This document shows, piece after piece, positions 1 through 9,208 of a stretch of DNA of 64,000 bases. Source of the DNA: an uncultured Thermoguttaceae bacterium (lineage in GTDB: Bacteria > Planctomycetota > Planctomycetia > Pirellulales > Thermoguttaceae); assembly GCA_938042245.1 (NCBI GenBank), contig CALIRO010000044.1, positions 20,495 through 84,494 of the forward strand, written 5' to 3'. The notes beneath the pieces are model-generated. The model was not told where the DNA came from and searched no databases. It saw nothing but the letters and a program-made list of their open reading frames with translations. Position 1 is the stretch's first letter, and each line of letters starts with the position of its first letter. Position numbers and translations under genes: made by a program.

Positions 1-19
1 TCCCGTTTGATAAATAGGC

Positions 20-439
20 TCATCGAAGGCCGACCTTTGCACTGGTTGAAATAAACCCGTTTCTCCAACACCAGGGTAACTGAGGATACGAACGAACCTC
101 CTGAATCTGGTTGCTGACGTCCTGAAGGGCCCGGGAAATGTCATGGCCGACTTGAAACTCCAGCGTAATCATTGCCCGGCCTAGCTCCGCCGTGGAATAC
201 ATCTTGTACAAACCCTGGACGCTTTTGAGCTTCTCCTCCTGCTCCACCAGGATCGACTGCTCAATCTCTTCTGGACTGCGGCCCGGCCAGACAGTAGATA
301 CCGTAATGATAGGCCGTTCTACATCCGGCGTCAGTTGCACCGGAGTCGCTACCAAGGCCAACCCGCCAAATAGCAGTGTCAAGATTACCCCCACCGTAAC
401 CTTGACCGGGTTCTGAATCGAAAACCGAATGATGTCCAT
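20..439 (-). CDS. RND efflux pump, N-terminal fragment (frameshifted, partial)
   Basis: N-terminus of an inner-membrane RND (HAE1/AcrB-type) permease, which uses proton motive force to expel substrates with a periplasmic adaptor. Residues 1-35 form the first transmembrane helix (starting MDIIRFSIQNPVKVTVG), followed by the porter-domain signature TPDVERPIITVSTVWPGR and SPEEIEQSILVEQEEKLKSV. Family homology is good to about residue 118 (VRSYP); the frame then gives an unrelated tail and a stop at position 20, whereas family members exceed 1000 residues. After VRSYP the +1 frame reads PGVGETGLFQPVQ and SAFDEPIYQT and stays open to the window edge, so a single-base frameshift near position 85-90 is likely. 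It lies 30 bases downstream of the adaptor gene on the same strand. Gene decay and a sequence error cannot be told apart here. Confidence 0.75.
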   Translation of the reverse strand: MDIIRFSIQNPVKVTVGVILTLLFGGLALVATPVQLTPDVERPIITVSTVWPGRSPEEIEQSILVEQEEKLKSVQGLYKMYSTAELGRAMITLEFQVGHDISRALQDVSNQIQEVRSYPQLPWCWRNGFISTSAKVGLR

Positions 440-469
440 GGTAACCGGTTTCCTTCTGGGCGGGAGCCC

Positions 470-1621
470 CTAGGGGGCAATCTGGACCTTCTGGCCGGGC
501 GTAAGCCGTTCACCTCCTTCAATGACCACTTGTGCTCCTGGTTTCAACAGGGCGGCGTCTTGCGACGCCTGGGGGATGACCGCATACTCCGTGGGTAGAC
601 GGATGTCGATCCTAACTAGCACCGGGTGGACCAACCCCACCCGAGCGTCTGGAGGCAGGGTTGCCGGGGAAGGTTCCAAGGCCTGTCCAGGGAGTTGGGC
701 CGACGCCTCCCCCTCGGTCGCCGATTCCGGCATGACCACCCAGACAAAAGCCTCATCCGGTTTTTCCAAGACGGCGTCTTTGGGCACCACCAGAGCTGGC
801 TTTTCCGGTCCGGTAGGGATTCGGGCCGTTATACTCATACCCACTTTGAGCCGACCAGTCGGGTCGTCGATCCGTACCCGAACCGGAAAGGTGCGGGAGG
901 CGGTCGGGCCAAATGGTGTAATGGAAACTACCTTCCCCTGCACCTGTTCGCCTAACGGGTCAACGAAGATGGAAAGAGTCTGGTCCAGCTGAAGGCGGTT
1001 GATGGCCGATTCGGGCACCATCAATTGGGCGTCGATCTGGCCTCGGGAAATAATTTCCACCAGCGGCGAGCCTGGCTGCACATATTGGCCCAGTTCTGCA
1101 TGTTTGGCCACCACGATCCCATCAAATGGGGCGTACACCACGGAACGTTTTTGCCGTTCCTGTTCCTGGGCCATGGCAGCTTGCAGCTCTTGAAGTCGAG
1201 CTTCCCATTGGGCGATTTGAGTGCGTTTTTGATGGAGCTCGCTTTCGGTAACCGCAGCGGCTTTAAACAGTTCTTCCAGACGCCGGAGTTCCCCTTTTTC
1301 AAATTCGAGTTGGGCAGCAGTGGCAAGCCATTGGGCTTGCTGTTGCTCCAGGGCCAGCCTGGCCCAGATGTCGTCGATACGGGCCAGGACGGTCTTGCCT
1401 GCTTCGACCAGGTTGCCTTCCTCCAGGGGTAAGTGGACGATTTTACCGGTTACTTCGCTACAGGCCACTACCCGGCGTACCTCGACCAATCGGCCGACCA
1501 GTGTCCGATTGGGCTGAACCATCTTTTGCACCGCCCGGCCCACCCGCACCAAAGCGGGCTTAGTTTGTCTTGGCTCAGAGGGCGGTTCCAGCACTTTTAA
1601 CCGGTGCCGTAAAAATTCCAC
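470..1621 (-). CDS. RND/HlyD-family periplasmic adaptor (membrane fusion protein), frame-disrupted at the N-terminus
   Basis: Membrane fusion protein of an RND pump, expected to link the inner-membrane permease to an outer-membrane channel. Visible are the lipoyl/barrel-sandwich halves (GKIVHLPLEEGNLVEAGKTV and YAPFDGIVVAKHAELGQYV), an alpha-helical hairpin rich in Q/E/R between them, and a beta-barrel domain with VVSITPFGPTASRTFPVRVR. This frame can begin only at GTG 1621 and then lacks a signal or anchor sequence. The missing anchor is encoded directly upstream in a different frame (1597-1743), so the native gene probably began at 1743 and suffered a frameshift near 1600-1625. The pump fragment follows after 30 bases. 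Identification as an adaptor is firm; whether the gene works is doubtful. Confidence 0.8.
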   Translation of the reverse strand: MEFLRHRLKVLEPPSEPRQTKPALVRVGRAVQKMVQPNRTLVGRLVEVRRVVACSEVTGKIVHLPLEEGNLVEAGKTVLARIDDIWARLALEQQQAQWLATAAQLEFEKGELRRLEELFKAAAVTESELHQKRTQIAQWEARLQELQAAMAQEQERQKRSVVYAPFDGIVVAKHAELGQYVQPGSPLVEIISRGQIDAQLMVPESAINRLQLDQTLSIFVDPLGEQVQGKVVSITPFGPTASRTFPVRVRIDDPTGRLKVGMSITARIPTGPEKPALVVPKDAVLEKPDEAFVWVVMPESATEGEASAQLPGQALEPSPATLPPDARVGLVHPVLVRIDIRLPTEYAVIPQASQDAALLKPGAQVVIEGGERLTPGQKVQIAP

Positions 1622-1743
1622 TCCAGCTTTTCCGAAAAGGTACGAAAGATCACACCTCCCCCGGCCAGCGCCCCCAATAAAAGTGCCGTCATACCGACCG
1701 AAAGCACGAGCATCACGTGTCTCTGGCGGGAGGGAGTTTCCAT
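1597..1743 (-). pseudogene. Detached N-terminal signal-anchor of the RND adaptor
   Basis: A 48-codon frame from ATG 1743 encodes a basic start (METPSRQRH), a hydrophobic helix (MLVLSVGMTALLLGALAGGG) and FRTFSEKLEW, the expected N-terminal membrane anchor of the adaptor encoded at 470-1621. It is out of frame with that gene (the offset of 122 bases is not a multiple of three) and ends at TAA 1597-1599. Joining the two needs one indel near 1600-1625. This is my own translation and shows a frame interruption in the adaptor. Confidence 0.65.
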
Positions 1744-2370
1744 AGGAAAACCGGAATGCTTCGCCGCGAAGGCCGCCTGGCCAAGCCTTCGGGCAAGGTA
1801 AGCTATCTATGGCAGGCTAGAGAGGAAAACCATCGAACCTCTTCCGCTTCCTCCATCCAGAGGCGTTCCTTGCAGAAAGGAAACAGCATTACCAACCCAG
1901 GACCTTCACCGCCTTGGACGGTTCTGCTGGCCCAAGCCGGTAAAAACCAATCTGCTGTTTGGGCCACCTGCGAAGGAATCACCCCGGTAGCTGGAATCCC
2001 AGCTCCCCCCCGTTTCTCCTTTCCGATGGCAGCGTTGTGTTATGTTTTTTATTGTATTCCAAAAAGAACCCTTGTAAAGGCGAGTTGTGCTAACCCCTAA
2101 ACAGACTCCAATTTTTCTGCCCCAACCCATGGGGCCTAGCAGGCTCTGCCCTTGACCAGTTGGAGGGAGCTGGACCACAATAAGGGGAAGGTGCGGGTGG
2201 CAGAAAGGAACAATTTCCGGTGCAGCGTTGGGGGAGCATGTTAGTTGGCCAACCCGAAGCAGCCTCCTGGGAGCGGAGAAGAACGAGATGAATAAAGAAG
2301 CTTCCGTGTTTTACCAACGTGCTCCTGCCCGGAGTAAGGTTTTTATTGATTTTTGATTGTAGGAATTTCG
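1744..2370. other. Intergenic region between divergent efflux and trp genes
   Basis: About 630 bases between the leftward efflux operon and rightward trpB. Short open frames on both strands have no recognisable protein signature or convincing ribosome site. No outer-membrane factor gene is visible next to the adaptor. Promoters for both operons must lie here, but I could not pick out a convincing consensus. Confidence 0.5.
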
Positions 2371-3579
2371 ATGAGTGTTCGATTACGGGATGTGCCGGAC
2401 AAGCGGGGCCGGTTTGGTCCATTTGGAGGGCGGTTTGTGCCCGAAACGCTGATTCACGCCTTGGAGGAGCTGACCGAGGCTTACGAGGCGGCCGTCCAGG
2501 ACCCCTCCTTCCAAGCCGAGCTGGAGGGACTCCTGCGCCAATATGTGGGTCGGCCTTCGCCGCTTTATTTTGCGGAGCGGCTTAGCCGTCGCTGTGGTGG
2601 GGCGCAAATCTGGCTCAAACGCGAAGACCTCAATCACACCGGCGCCCATAAGATCAACAACACCCTAGGCCAGGCGCTGCTGACGGTTCGGATGGGTAAA
2701 CGTCGAGTCATTGCCGAGACCGGCGCTGGCCAACACGGCGTCGCCACTGCCACCGCCTGCGCTCGGTTCGGCTTGGAGTGTGTGGTGTATATGGGCGAAG
2801 AGGATATGCGTCGGCAACGGCCCAATGTGCTGAACATGCAGCTATTAGGGGCGGAAGTTCGGCCGGTGCGCAGTGGAGCTCGGACGCTTCGGGACGCTAT
2901 TAACGAAGCCCTCCGAGATTGGATGACCTCCTGCCCCACCACACATTACTGCCTGGGTTCGGTGGTTGGGCCACATCCGTTCCCCAAAATGGTGCGGGAT
3001 TTTCAGTCGGTCATTGGCCGGGAAACACGAGCTCAATGCCTGGAGCTGTTTGGCCGATTGCCGGACCTCATTGTTGCCTGTGTGGGCGGCGGCAGCAATT
3101 CGGCTGGCATGTTCTATCCATTTATCGAAGACCAGCAAGTGGCTTTGGTTGGCGTGGAGGCGGGCGGCAGGTCCTATCGGCCCGGCGATCATGCAGCCAC
3201 CTTGTGTTTTGGTCGGCCCGGTATCTTGCACGGGGCCTTCAGTTATGTGCTCCAAGACGACGACGGCCAGACGCTGCCGGTGCATTCGGTCTCGGCGGGC
3301 CTGGATTATCCGGGTACTGGGCCGGAACATAGCTACTGGAAAGAAATCGGGCGCGTCCGGTATACAGCCGTTTCCGACCAGGAAGCTCTGGAGGCCTTCC
3401 AGACGTTGGCTCGGGATGAGGGGATTTTGCCGGCGTTGGAAAGCGCCCATGCCTTGGCCGAGGCCATGCGACTGGCTGCCCAGCGGCCATCGGAGCAAAT
3501 CATTGTGGTATGTCTTTCCGGCCGAGGTGATAAAGACGCGGCGGAAGTCGCCCGGCTACTTCGATTGGAAATCCCATAA
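2371..3579 (+). CDS. trpB: Tryptophan synthase beta subunit
   Basis: PLP enzyme condensing indole with L-serine to make L-tryptophan, working as an alpha2-beta2 complex with TrpA. The 402-residue protein has the expected length. It shows the N-terminal [15 protein letters not shown] segment, the PLP lysine K94 in [13 protein letters not shown], the [13 protein letters not shown] loop carrying the catalytic glutamate, and the phosphate-binding [10 protein letters not shown]. The frame extends upstream to TTG 2353, but ATG 2371 is preceded by AGGA at good spacing and fits family N-termini, so it is preferred. trpA follows after an unusually long 275-base gap that holds no convincing gene. No other trp genes are in the window. 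Confidence 0.97.
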   Translation: MSVRLRDVPDKRGRFGPFGGRFVPETLIHALEELTEAYEAAVQDPSFQAELEGLLRQYVGRPSPLYFAERLSRRCGGAQIWLKREDLNHTGAHKINNTLGQALLTVRMGKRRVIAETGAGQHGVATATACARFGLECVVYMGEEDMRRQRPNVLNMQLLGAEVRPVRSGARTLRDAINEALRDWMTSCPTTHYCLGSVVGPHPFPKMVRDFQSVIGRETRAQCLELFGRLPDLIVACVGGGSNSAGMFYPFIEDQQVALVGVEAGGRSYRPGDHAATLCFGRPGILHGAFSYVLQDDDGQTLPVHSVSAGLDYPGTGPEHSYWKEIGRVRYTAVSDQEALEAFQTLARDEGILPALESAHALAEAMRLAAQRPSEQIIVVCLSGRGDKDAAEVARLLRLEIP

Positions 3580-3854
3580 CGGTTTCGCCCGATGGCATCG
3601 CCTGGCCTCCTCTGGAGACCTAACGACCTGTGTTTTCAGGCCTTCCCGGAAAAGTAGAAGATCCAGAAAACCACGACCGCCCCTATGTTGAAGTATTACA
3701 GCCAGAACGTTGTTATGCCTGTGGGACTGGCGTGGACCGATACCGAGGGCGTCAGATTGTCAGGTGGTGGTGGAACGGGAGATGGAGGCTTCTACAGCCA
3801 AACGGTTCACGACTTTGCTTCCCCAAAAAGATTCCTGAGAGTGCACGGTGAACT

Positions 3855-4664
3855 ATGAGTGCTATTGATGGGGTGTTTGCCCAACTTCGCCGAGAAGGCC
3901 AAAAGACAATAGTTCCTTTCCTTGTGGCCGGCGATCCGGATTTGGAGTTTACGGCGGAGCTTATGCGCCGATTGCCGGAGGTGGGCATTCGGCTTTGCGA
4001 GATAGGCATCCCCTATAGCGATCCGATCGCCGATGGGCCGGTCATCCAGGCTGCATACACCCGAACGCTGGAGCGTGGAATTACCGTGCGAGCCATCTTG
4101 GAGGCGATTCGTCCGGTGGCAGAACAAACGCCGATCACTCCGATCACGATGGTCAGTTATGCCATCGTCTATCGGCACGGTTTGCAACAGTATGTTCAGG
4201 AGGCAAAACGGGCGGGGGTAGCCGGCCTGATTGTGCCCGATTTGCCGCTGGAAGAATCTCCGCCATTAGCGCAGCTTTGCCAACAGGAACAGATCAGCTT
4301 GATCCAACTGATCACGCCTACCACGCCGAAAGAGCGGGCCAAACGCATTGCCGACCAAACTACCGGGTTCATTTATTACGTCTCGGTGGTGGGCATTACC
4401 GGAGAACGAAACCAATTGCCGCCGGAACTGGTAGATAATGTGGCCTGGCTGCGGGAGCAAACCAATTTGCCCATTTGTATCGGGTTTGGCATTAGCCAGC
4501 CGGAACATGTACGGATGTTGGCACCGGTGGCCGACGGCCTTATTGTCGGCAGCGCCCTGGTCCGCCGAATTGCCGAGGCAAAGGATCAACCACGCCCGAA
4601 AGCCATCCAAACCGCCCTGGAGTTTCTCCGGCAACTTACCGCTGCTCTGAAACCCAACAAATAG
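3855..4664 (+). CDS. trpA: Tryptophan synthase alpha subunit
   Basis: Cleaves indole-3-glycerol phosphate to indole and glyceraldehyde-3-phosphate and channels indole to TrpB. The 269-residue TIM barrel keeps both catalytic acids, E49 (in RLCEIGIPYSDP) and D60 (in PIADGPVIQ). It also has the phosphate-binding YVSVVGITGER loop and GFGISQPEHV near the C-terminus. It shares direction with trpB, so an operon is likely despite the 275-base spacing. The ribosome-binding site before ATG 3855 is weak (GGTGA). Confidence 0.97.
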   Translation: MSAIDGVFAQLRREGQKTIVPFLVAGDPDLEFTAELMRRLPEVGIRLCEIGIPYSDPIADGPVIQAAYTRTLERGITVRAILEAIRPVAEQTPITPITMVSYAIVYRHGLQQYVQEAKRAGVAGLIVPDLPLEESPPLAQLCQQEQISLIQLITPTTPKERAKRIADQTTGFIYYVSVVGITGERNQLPPELVDNVAWLREQTNLPICIGFGISQPEHVRMLAPVADGLIVGSALVRRIAEAKDQPRPKAIQTALEFLRQLTAALKPNK

Positions 4665-4849
4665 CCCCACCCGCTCTTGACCAGATAGATAGAATTCTTA
4701 CAACCCCGGAGGGATAAGAGACCATCGGTTTCGTTAGCTGGAAAGCTAGGAAAAGGAGGTTTTAACCCCTCTGGACAACCAGAACATGTATAGTGCTGGA
4801 GGGGTCAAAGCAGGACAACTACTTTTTTGGATTTTCAGGAGTACCCACG

Positions 4850-5344
4850 ATGCTCAGCGCAAAAATGCAACAGGCTCTGAATGAACAGATCAATGCGGAG
4901 TTGTATTCGTCGTATTTGTATCTAGCGATGGCGGCCCATAGTGAATCGGCCAATTTGCAGGGATTTGGCCATTGGCTGCGGATCCAAGCCCGAGAGGAAA
5001 ATGGCCATGCGATGAAGATTTTCGATTTTGTGTTGGATCGCAGCGGCCGGGTGGAACTCAAACCGATCCAGGGGCCGCCTACCTCCTGGGAATCGCCGCT
5101 AGCGATGTTTGAGGCGGTGTTGGCCCATGAGCAGCATGTAACCCGGCTCATCCATCAATTGGTGTCCCAAGCCCGCTCGGAAAACGATTACGCCACGGAG
5201 GTCTTTTTGCAGTGGTTTGTAGATGAGCAAGTGGAGGAGGAAAAACAGGCTGACCTGATCGTGCAGAAACTCCGACAAGTTGGAAACGTCCCGGGCGGCA
5301 TCTACTGGATCGACCAAGAACTGGCCCGCCGCCAAGCCGACTGA
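4850..5344 (+). CDS. ftnA: Non-haem ferritin (FtnA type)
   Basis: Cytoplasmic iron-storage protein that forms a 24-subunit shell and oxidises Fe(II). The 164-residue product keeps the ferroxidase residues E17 (in NAELYSSYLYLAMA), E50 and H53 (in AREENGHAMKI), plus the later E/Q ligands in the LQWFVDEQVEEE helix. The frame is open upstream to 4793, but CAGGAG at 4837-4842 positions ribosomes for ATG 4850, giving the canonical MLSAKMQQALNEQ start. It lies alone between trpA and a porin gene. Bacterioferritin is unlikely because no haem-binding methionine context is evident. Confidence 0.95.
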   Translation: MLSAKMQQALNEQINAELYSSYLYLAMAAHSESANLQGFGHWLRIQAREENGHAMKIFDFVLDRSGRVELKPIQGPPTSWESPLAMFEAVLAHEQHVTRLIHQLVSQARSENDYATEVFLQWFVDEQVEEEKQADLIVQKLRQVGNVPGGIYWIDQELARRQAD

Positions 5345-5481
5345 GCCGCTCGAAAACGGTGGTTAGTACCACTTTGTCAAGCCGTTGTGGGAAAGTCTAG
5401 CATCTCTCCCAAATCGGTCCCTATGGACTGAACGGTAGTTCTTTTCCCCAAGAAGGACCGCTTGCGATTAGACGGAAGCAA

Positions 5482-5686
5482 CATCTCAGCCGAATGGCGT
5501 AACCTCTCCCTGCTGCGCAAGCAGAAACCCAGGTTGTATTGCTTGAGTATTCTGGTTTCCCGCGGATGCAGGAAAAAGTTTCTAGATTCCCGCTTACGCG
5601 GGGATGACATTCGGGAGTAAGCCATTTAAAAACATTCGGGAGTAGGCTACTTACAAAACTGCCGTCTAGTTCTCTCGGCTGAGATG
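5482..5686. repeat. MITE-like intergenic element A with 12-bp perfect terminal inverted repeats
   Basis: The ends are CATCTCAGCCGA at 5482-5493 and its exact complement TCGGCTGAGATG at 5675-5686, spanning 205 bases. Inside is a palindrome of the type TTCCCGCTTACGCGGGG around 5588-5605 and two copies of ACATTCGGGAGTA. No coding capacity is evident. The same end sequence recurs in several other intergenic regions of the window, so this is one copy of a dispersed family. Confidence 0.6.
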
Positions 5687-5708
5687 GGAGGGATTGCCGA
5701 GTCTCTGT

Positions 5709-7148
5709 TCAGAAGGCCACCTGGAAGCGGAGGCCTGCTACCAAAGAGTCCCGATAGACGCCCGAGGGACTCGAAATATACTGAAGGACCGGTTGCAGCG
5801 TCATCCAGGGGGTCAATTGGGCTTTGTAGAAAAGCTCGGTGGCTGTTTCTCGGCCTGTGCCGCCAAGGTTGTGTCGAATGTAGAAGACGGCCAGACCAAT
5901 GCGGTCGTCATCCCGGCGTGGCAACAGCCCCCGATATACAATCCCAGCAGCGAAATACTCCTTGACTTCGTTTTCGGGGCGCGGGAAGTCCGTTTGGAAT
6001 CGGAAGAAACATCCCAGACCTTGTTCATCTTTCTCGTCGTCGGGGTTTTCCCGATAGACCATCTGTTCGATGTCGAAGTAAAGGGTATACTGTTCGGGGC
6101 TTTCCTCGTCGGGCAGATTGATGGCGGATCGGTAGGAGAAGCCAAAATCGATCACGCCCGGTAGGCGCTCCGCGAATTGATGGGTCCGCTCTAATTCCAC
6201 CATGGTGAAGGTAATTCCCGTGTTGGAAAACCCCCAGGTGGCGCCATTCGGATAGCCGTCCCAAACGCCTGCTTTGGCTGTTAGCGATTCCGAAAGTTTT
6301 AAGAGCAAAACTGCTGCGATGCTATTGTCCGGATAGGTCGGCCCCGCCAAGGTGGCCGGAATCCCGGCGGCCGAATGAACGAAATCCGTGGCCAGCTCCA
6401 CCAACTGGAATTCTCTGTTGACGTCTTGTTTACCCAGGCGAATCGTCAACAACTCGTCGCCCAGCGTGGTTTCCCACCAGTATTCGGATACTTGAGTGAT
6501 ATTGCCGAATGAGTCGATGGTGCTTAACATCTGCGCGTCGCCGACGAAATCCAGACTCAATCCCCGTCCATGCGTATGCTGAAACAATAGATACACTCGG
6601 CCGGGCAGCCGAGGGCGTATTTTTTGCAGGTCCAAGTCCATCGAAAGGTCTAGCAAACCTTCATATCGGGTGCCATGCCGGGTGCGGAGGCCGCCGCGGG
6701 TATTGCTTAACACTTCTCCGGTATAGACGTATTCAAAACTTACCGGCCCCCGACCGTGCAGACGGTCGCCAAGGAGCCGGGGAGGTTTTTCTTCTTCCTC
6801 TTCATCGGACTCGTCTTCATCGGCTTGTGGCTCCTCGCCATTTTCGGACGATGCTTGTTCCCCGACGAGGGAAGCATGCTCTCCGGGGGCCTGTGGACTG
6901 TGGGGCTGACGCTCCATTGCAGGCTCTTTGGCCGACTGGACGATAGGACGTTGCCAGGTCCAATAGCTACTGGCTAAGGAAGCGTCTTGCAGGGACGAAA
7001 GACGCTGCTCGGCTGAAGCTGCCGAAGACCGGGCAAGCACATCTTGCCCGTAGAGACAGGTCCCGTAGATATAGCTGTAGATATAGATAGTGCTTGCCAA
7101 CCCGATCAGAAGAAGATGCACAACGCATCGTTGACGAATGTAGGGCAT
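5709..7148 (-). CDS. OprB-type carbohydrate-selective porin
   Basis: Predicted outer-membrane beta-barrel for diffusion of sugars. The 479-residue protein starts with MPYIRQRCVVHLLLIGLAS (signal peptide). A low-complexity acidic linker (EEPQADEDESDEEEEE) follows, then a long beta-rich region typical of the OprB family (LHGRGPVSFEYVYTGEVLSN, DLSMDLDLQKI, GKQDVNREFQ). The chain ends in phenylalanine (RFQVAF), as expected for BAM-inserted porins. The open frame begins at 7229, but the start at 7148 gives a proper signal peptide. It stands alone, leftward. The substrate cannot be inferred. Confidence 0.85.
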   Translation of the reverse strand: MPYIRQRCVVHLLLIGLASTIYIYSYIYGTCLYGQDVLARSSAASAEQRLSSLQDASLASSYWTWQRPIVQSAKEPAMERQPHSPQAPGEHASLVGEQASSENGEEPQADEDESDEEEEEKPPRLLGDRLHGRGPVSFEYVYTGEVLSNTRGGLRTRHGTRYEGLLDLSMDLDLQKIRPRLPGRVYLLFQHTHGRGLSLDFVGDAQMLSTIDSFGNITQVSEYWWETTLGDELLTIRLGKQDVNREFQLVELATDFVHSAAGIPATLAGPTYPDNSIAAVLLLKLSESLTAKAGVWDGYPNGATWGFSNTGITFTMVELERTHQFAERLPGVIDFGFSYRSAINLPDEESPEQYTLYFDIEQMVYRENPDDEKDEQGLGCFFRFQTDFPRPENEVKEYFAAGIVYRGLLPRRDDDRIGLAVFYIRHNLGGTGRETATELFYKAQLTPWMTLQPVLQYISSPSGVYRDSLVAGLRFQVAF

Positions 7149-7637
7149 GAAGCAGTTCTCTAAAAGGTTGGTACTGGGTAAAGTGGAACGGTTATGGAAG
7201 AAATTTGGAGCTTTTGGATACGAAAGCACTGTTTACCCTTTCCGTGGTCCCCTAGAAGGATCGAAAGTCAAAGCTTCTTTTCTTTAGGAAAACAATACAA
7301 TGTATTACTCTTGATCAGCAAGTGCCACCCGCCTCCCTCACCCACACACTTGAACAGGCTCTCCGAATACGCCAGCGCTAACTCGTCTCCGAGAGTTAAG
7401 TCCGATAAAACGGGCGGCAAGAAAGAGGTAGCCCCAGAAACCAATTGTCCTTCCCAGTTTAGCATCGGCCAGCACTTAGAGCTGTTCAGCTAACTGCCCC
7501 GTGACTTTGATGTTTAGACGGCGGGGTAGGATTATCACATCTTTAACGGCATGCCAGTCCTCCCCTTCAACCTCCGTATCTTTTATTTTTGGACGTTAGG
7601 TGGGAGGGGCATGGCTTCCCCCGCGGTTATCGGTATT
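7149..7637. other. Intergenic, no gene seen
   Basis: About 490 bases upstream of the porin and downstream of the diguanylate cyclase. Sequence around 7290-7320 and 7560-7590 is AT-richer than its surroundings and could hold the porin promoter, but no convincing paired boxes, hairpin terminator or coding frame were found. Confidence 0.4.
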
Positions 7638-8858
7638 TTAGCTGTCGGGAGGAGAAGAAGGGGAAGCCGCCAGGGCATTTAATTGATTTCGTAGGGCTTC
7701 ACAAGCGGTTTGAAAGTCGCTCGAATCGGCATGGAGAGGGTCGGGCGTCGGGGGGAGGGATGGTATATCCTGCTCTTGGCCGACGAAGCCACAGTCTTCG
7801 TTCAACGGATGGACCGGGGCGTAAGGTATTGGTTCTTCTTCGGTCTGGAGAGGCAAGGATTCTTCGTTCGGCAAGGACTGGCAAAACTCTGGGGCAGGGA
7901 AAGGCCGGTCTGGCGGGCTGCAAAAGGGGATGGGTCGGCAAGTCTGGCCGTCGTGGTAAAAGCCGCAGTCTCGGCCGGCTCGTTTGGCTGCATAGAGGGC
8001 CTGGTCGGCACGCCGAAGCAAGAGCAATGGATGATCCCCAGGTCGAACTGCGGTCAATCCCAAACTGATCGTCATTTTGGCGGTTTGGCCAGGGGCAACT
8101 TCAAAGCGGCAGTCTGCCACGGCGGCTCGAACCCGCTGGGCCACCCGTATTCCATCGGGCAAATTCGTGCTGGGCAATAGGACGGCAAACTCTTCCCCGC
8201 CGATTCGGGCCGCCAGGTCCATTTCTCGCAGCACGGTCAGCAGCACCTCGGCCAACTGGCGAAGCAGGTGATCGCCTGTCGGATGCCCATATCGGTCGTT
8301 GAGCTCTTTGAAATGGTCGATATCGACCAGTAACAGGCAGAACAGGGCGCCTTTGCGTTTCCATTCGGCCAGTCGGCGTACCAGTTCGTCGTCGAAGGCC
8401 CGACGGTTTGGCAGACCGGTCAGTGGATCGGTACGCGCCTCGGCCATGTGATTTTGAATTTGCTCGGCTTGTTGGTGAAGTTTTTCCTCGGCTTGTTGGA
8501 GCCGATGTTGGAGGCGTTCATTGACCCGAACAATTTCGGCGACGGTTTGCAAAACCACCGTTGCCCAGGCCGAAGGCGAACCTTCCGTCTGGCCGGGGAC
8601 ATCCGTAGTCAGCGAACGGAGACCTTCGTTGGCCTGTTTGATCTGGGTTTGATGGTGATCAACATCCTGGGCCACCGAATGGACTAGACCAGAGAGGGCC
8701 TGAGCCAGTTGGGCCAGTTGCCAGGCTTCGGCTAAGGGCGCAGCTGATGGCCGCTGTGGGCGGCTTGCCCGTCGGCCCAGCCAAAAACCTACCCCCACCA
8801 GCCCGGCCATACTCAGCCCCACACCCGTCCCCACTACCATCCAAATCCACAGAGCCAT
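7638..8858 (-). CDS. Membrane-anchored diguanylate cyclase (GGDEF domain)
   Basis: Synthesises cyclic di-GMP from two GTP. The 406-residue protein has one N-terminal membrane helix (about residues 5-28, WIWMVVGTGVGLSMAGLVGV), a coiled-coil linker (about 110-140) and a GGDEF domain starting at DPLTGLPNRRAFDDEL. The active-site motif is GGEEF (about 220-224), and the inhibitory I-site RxxD is present five residues before it (REMD), so product inhibition is expected. The C-terminal 90 residues are proline/glutamate-rich and unrecognised. The frame opens at 8945, but the ATG at 8858 directly precedes the membrane helix. No sensor domain is visible, so the input signal is unknown. Confidence 0.93.
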   Translation of the reverse strand: MALWIWMVVGTGVGLSMAGLVGVGFWLGRRASRPQRPSAAPLAEAWQLAQLAQALSGLVHSVAQDVDHHQTQIKQANEGLRSLTTDVPGQTEGSPSAWATVVLQTVAEIVRVNERLQHRLQQAEEKLHQQAEQIQNHMAEARTDPLTGLPNRRAFDDELVRRLAEWKRKGALFCLLLVDIDHFKELNDRYGHPTGDHLLRQLAEVLLTVLREMDLAARIGGEEFAVLLPSTNLPDGIRVAQRVRAAVADCRFEVAPGQTAKMTISLGLTAVRPGDHPLLLLRRADQALYAAKRAGRDCGFYHDGQTCRPIPFCSPPDRPFPAPEFCQSLPNEESLPLQTEEEPIPYAPVHPLNEDCGFVGQEQDIPSLPPTPDPLHADSSDFQTACEALRNQLNALAASPSSPPDS

Positions 8859-9052
8859 TCTTGCCAGGCCTTCCACCAACAGTTCTTTCCCGAGTGCTAA
8901 GTTTACCGGTTGCCTAGAATGTATCAAAGGTACCGAAGATCCCAAAAAGGAAGGGTCGTATTAGGAGGATTCCGATTCGGAAATCTTTAACATCTCCTTG
9001 AAACTCTAGATCATGGAAATCGATTAGGACAGTACCGTGTAAAGCGTTTTGT

Positions 9053-9208
9053 AACATTTCAGCTGAGTGAAGTAGGCGGCTGTTTTTTAGGGAAAACACC
9101 TTACCTTGTCATTCCTCGCGTAAGGGGGAATCCAGAGAGTAGAAATCCATCGTAAAAACGGGTTTCCGGCTTTCGCAGCAGTGCCAGGTGGCTTCTTTGG
9201 GGTGAAGT
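9053..9208. repeat. MITE-like intergenic element C (degenerate right end)
   Basis: Begins AACATTTCAGCTGAGTGAAG at 9053 and continues with a body clearly related to 36577-36732: both have GGCTGTTTTTTAGGG or CCTGTTTTTTAGGGG, then TGTCATTCC, GAATCCAGAGAG or GAATTCAGAGAG, CCATCG, and TTTCCGGCTT or ATTCCTGCTT. The right end (TTTGGGGTGAAGTATG, near 9200) resembles a decayed TTCGGCTGAAATA terminus. It occupies most of the 594-base gap between the diguanylate cyclase and mgtE; nothing else was recognised there. Confidence 0.5.

Noticed and set aside
2845..3498. 217-codon leftward open frame opposite trpB
   Set aside because: Shadow of the GC-rich trpB gene; no family signature or ribosome site.
5359..5377. 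GTGGT-TAGT-ACCAC hairpin after ferritin as terminator
   Set aside because: Only a five-pair stem and a weak TTTGT tail.
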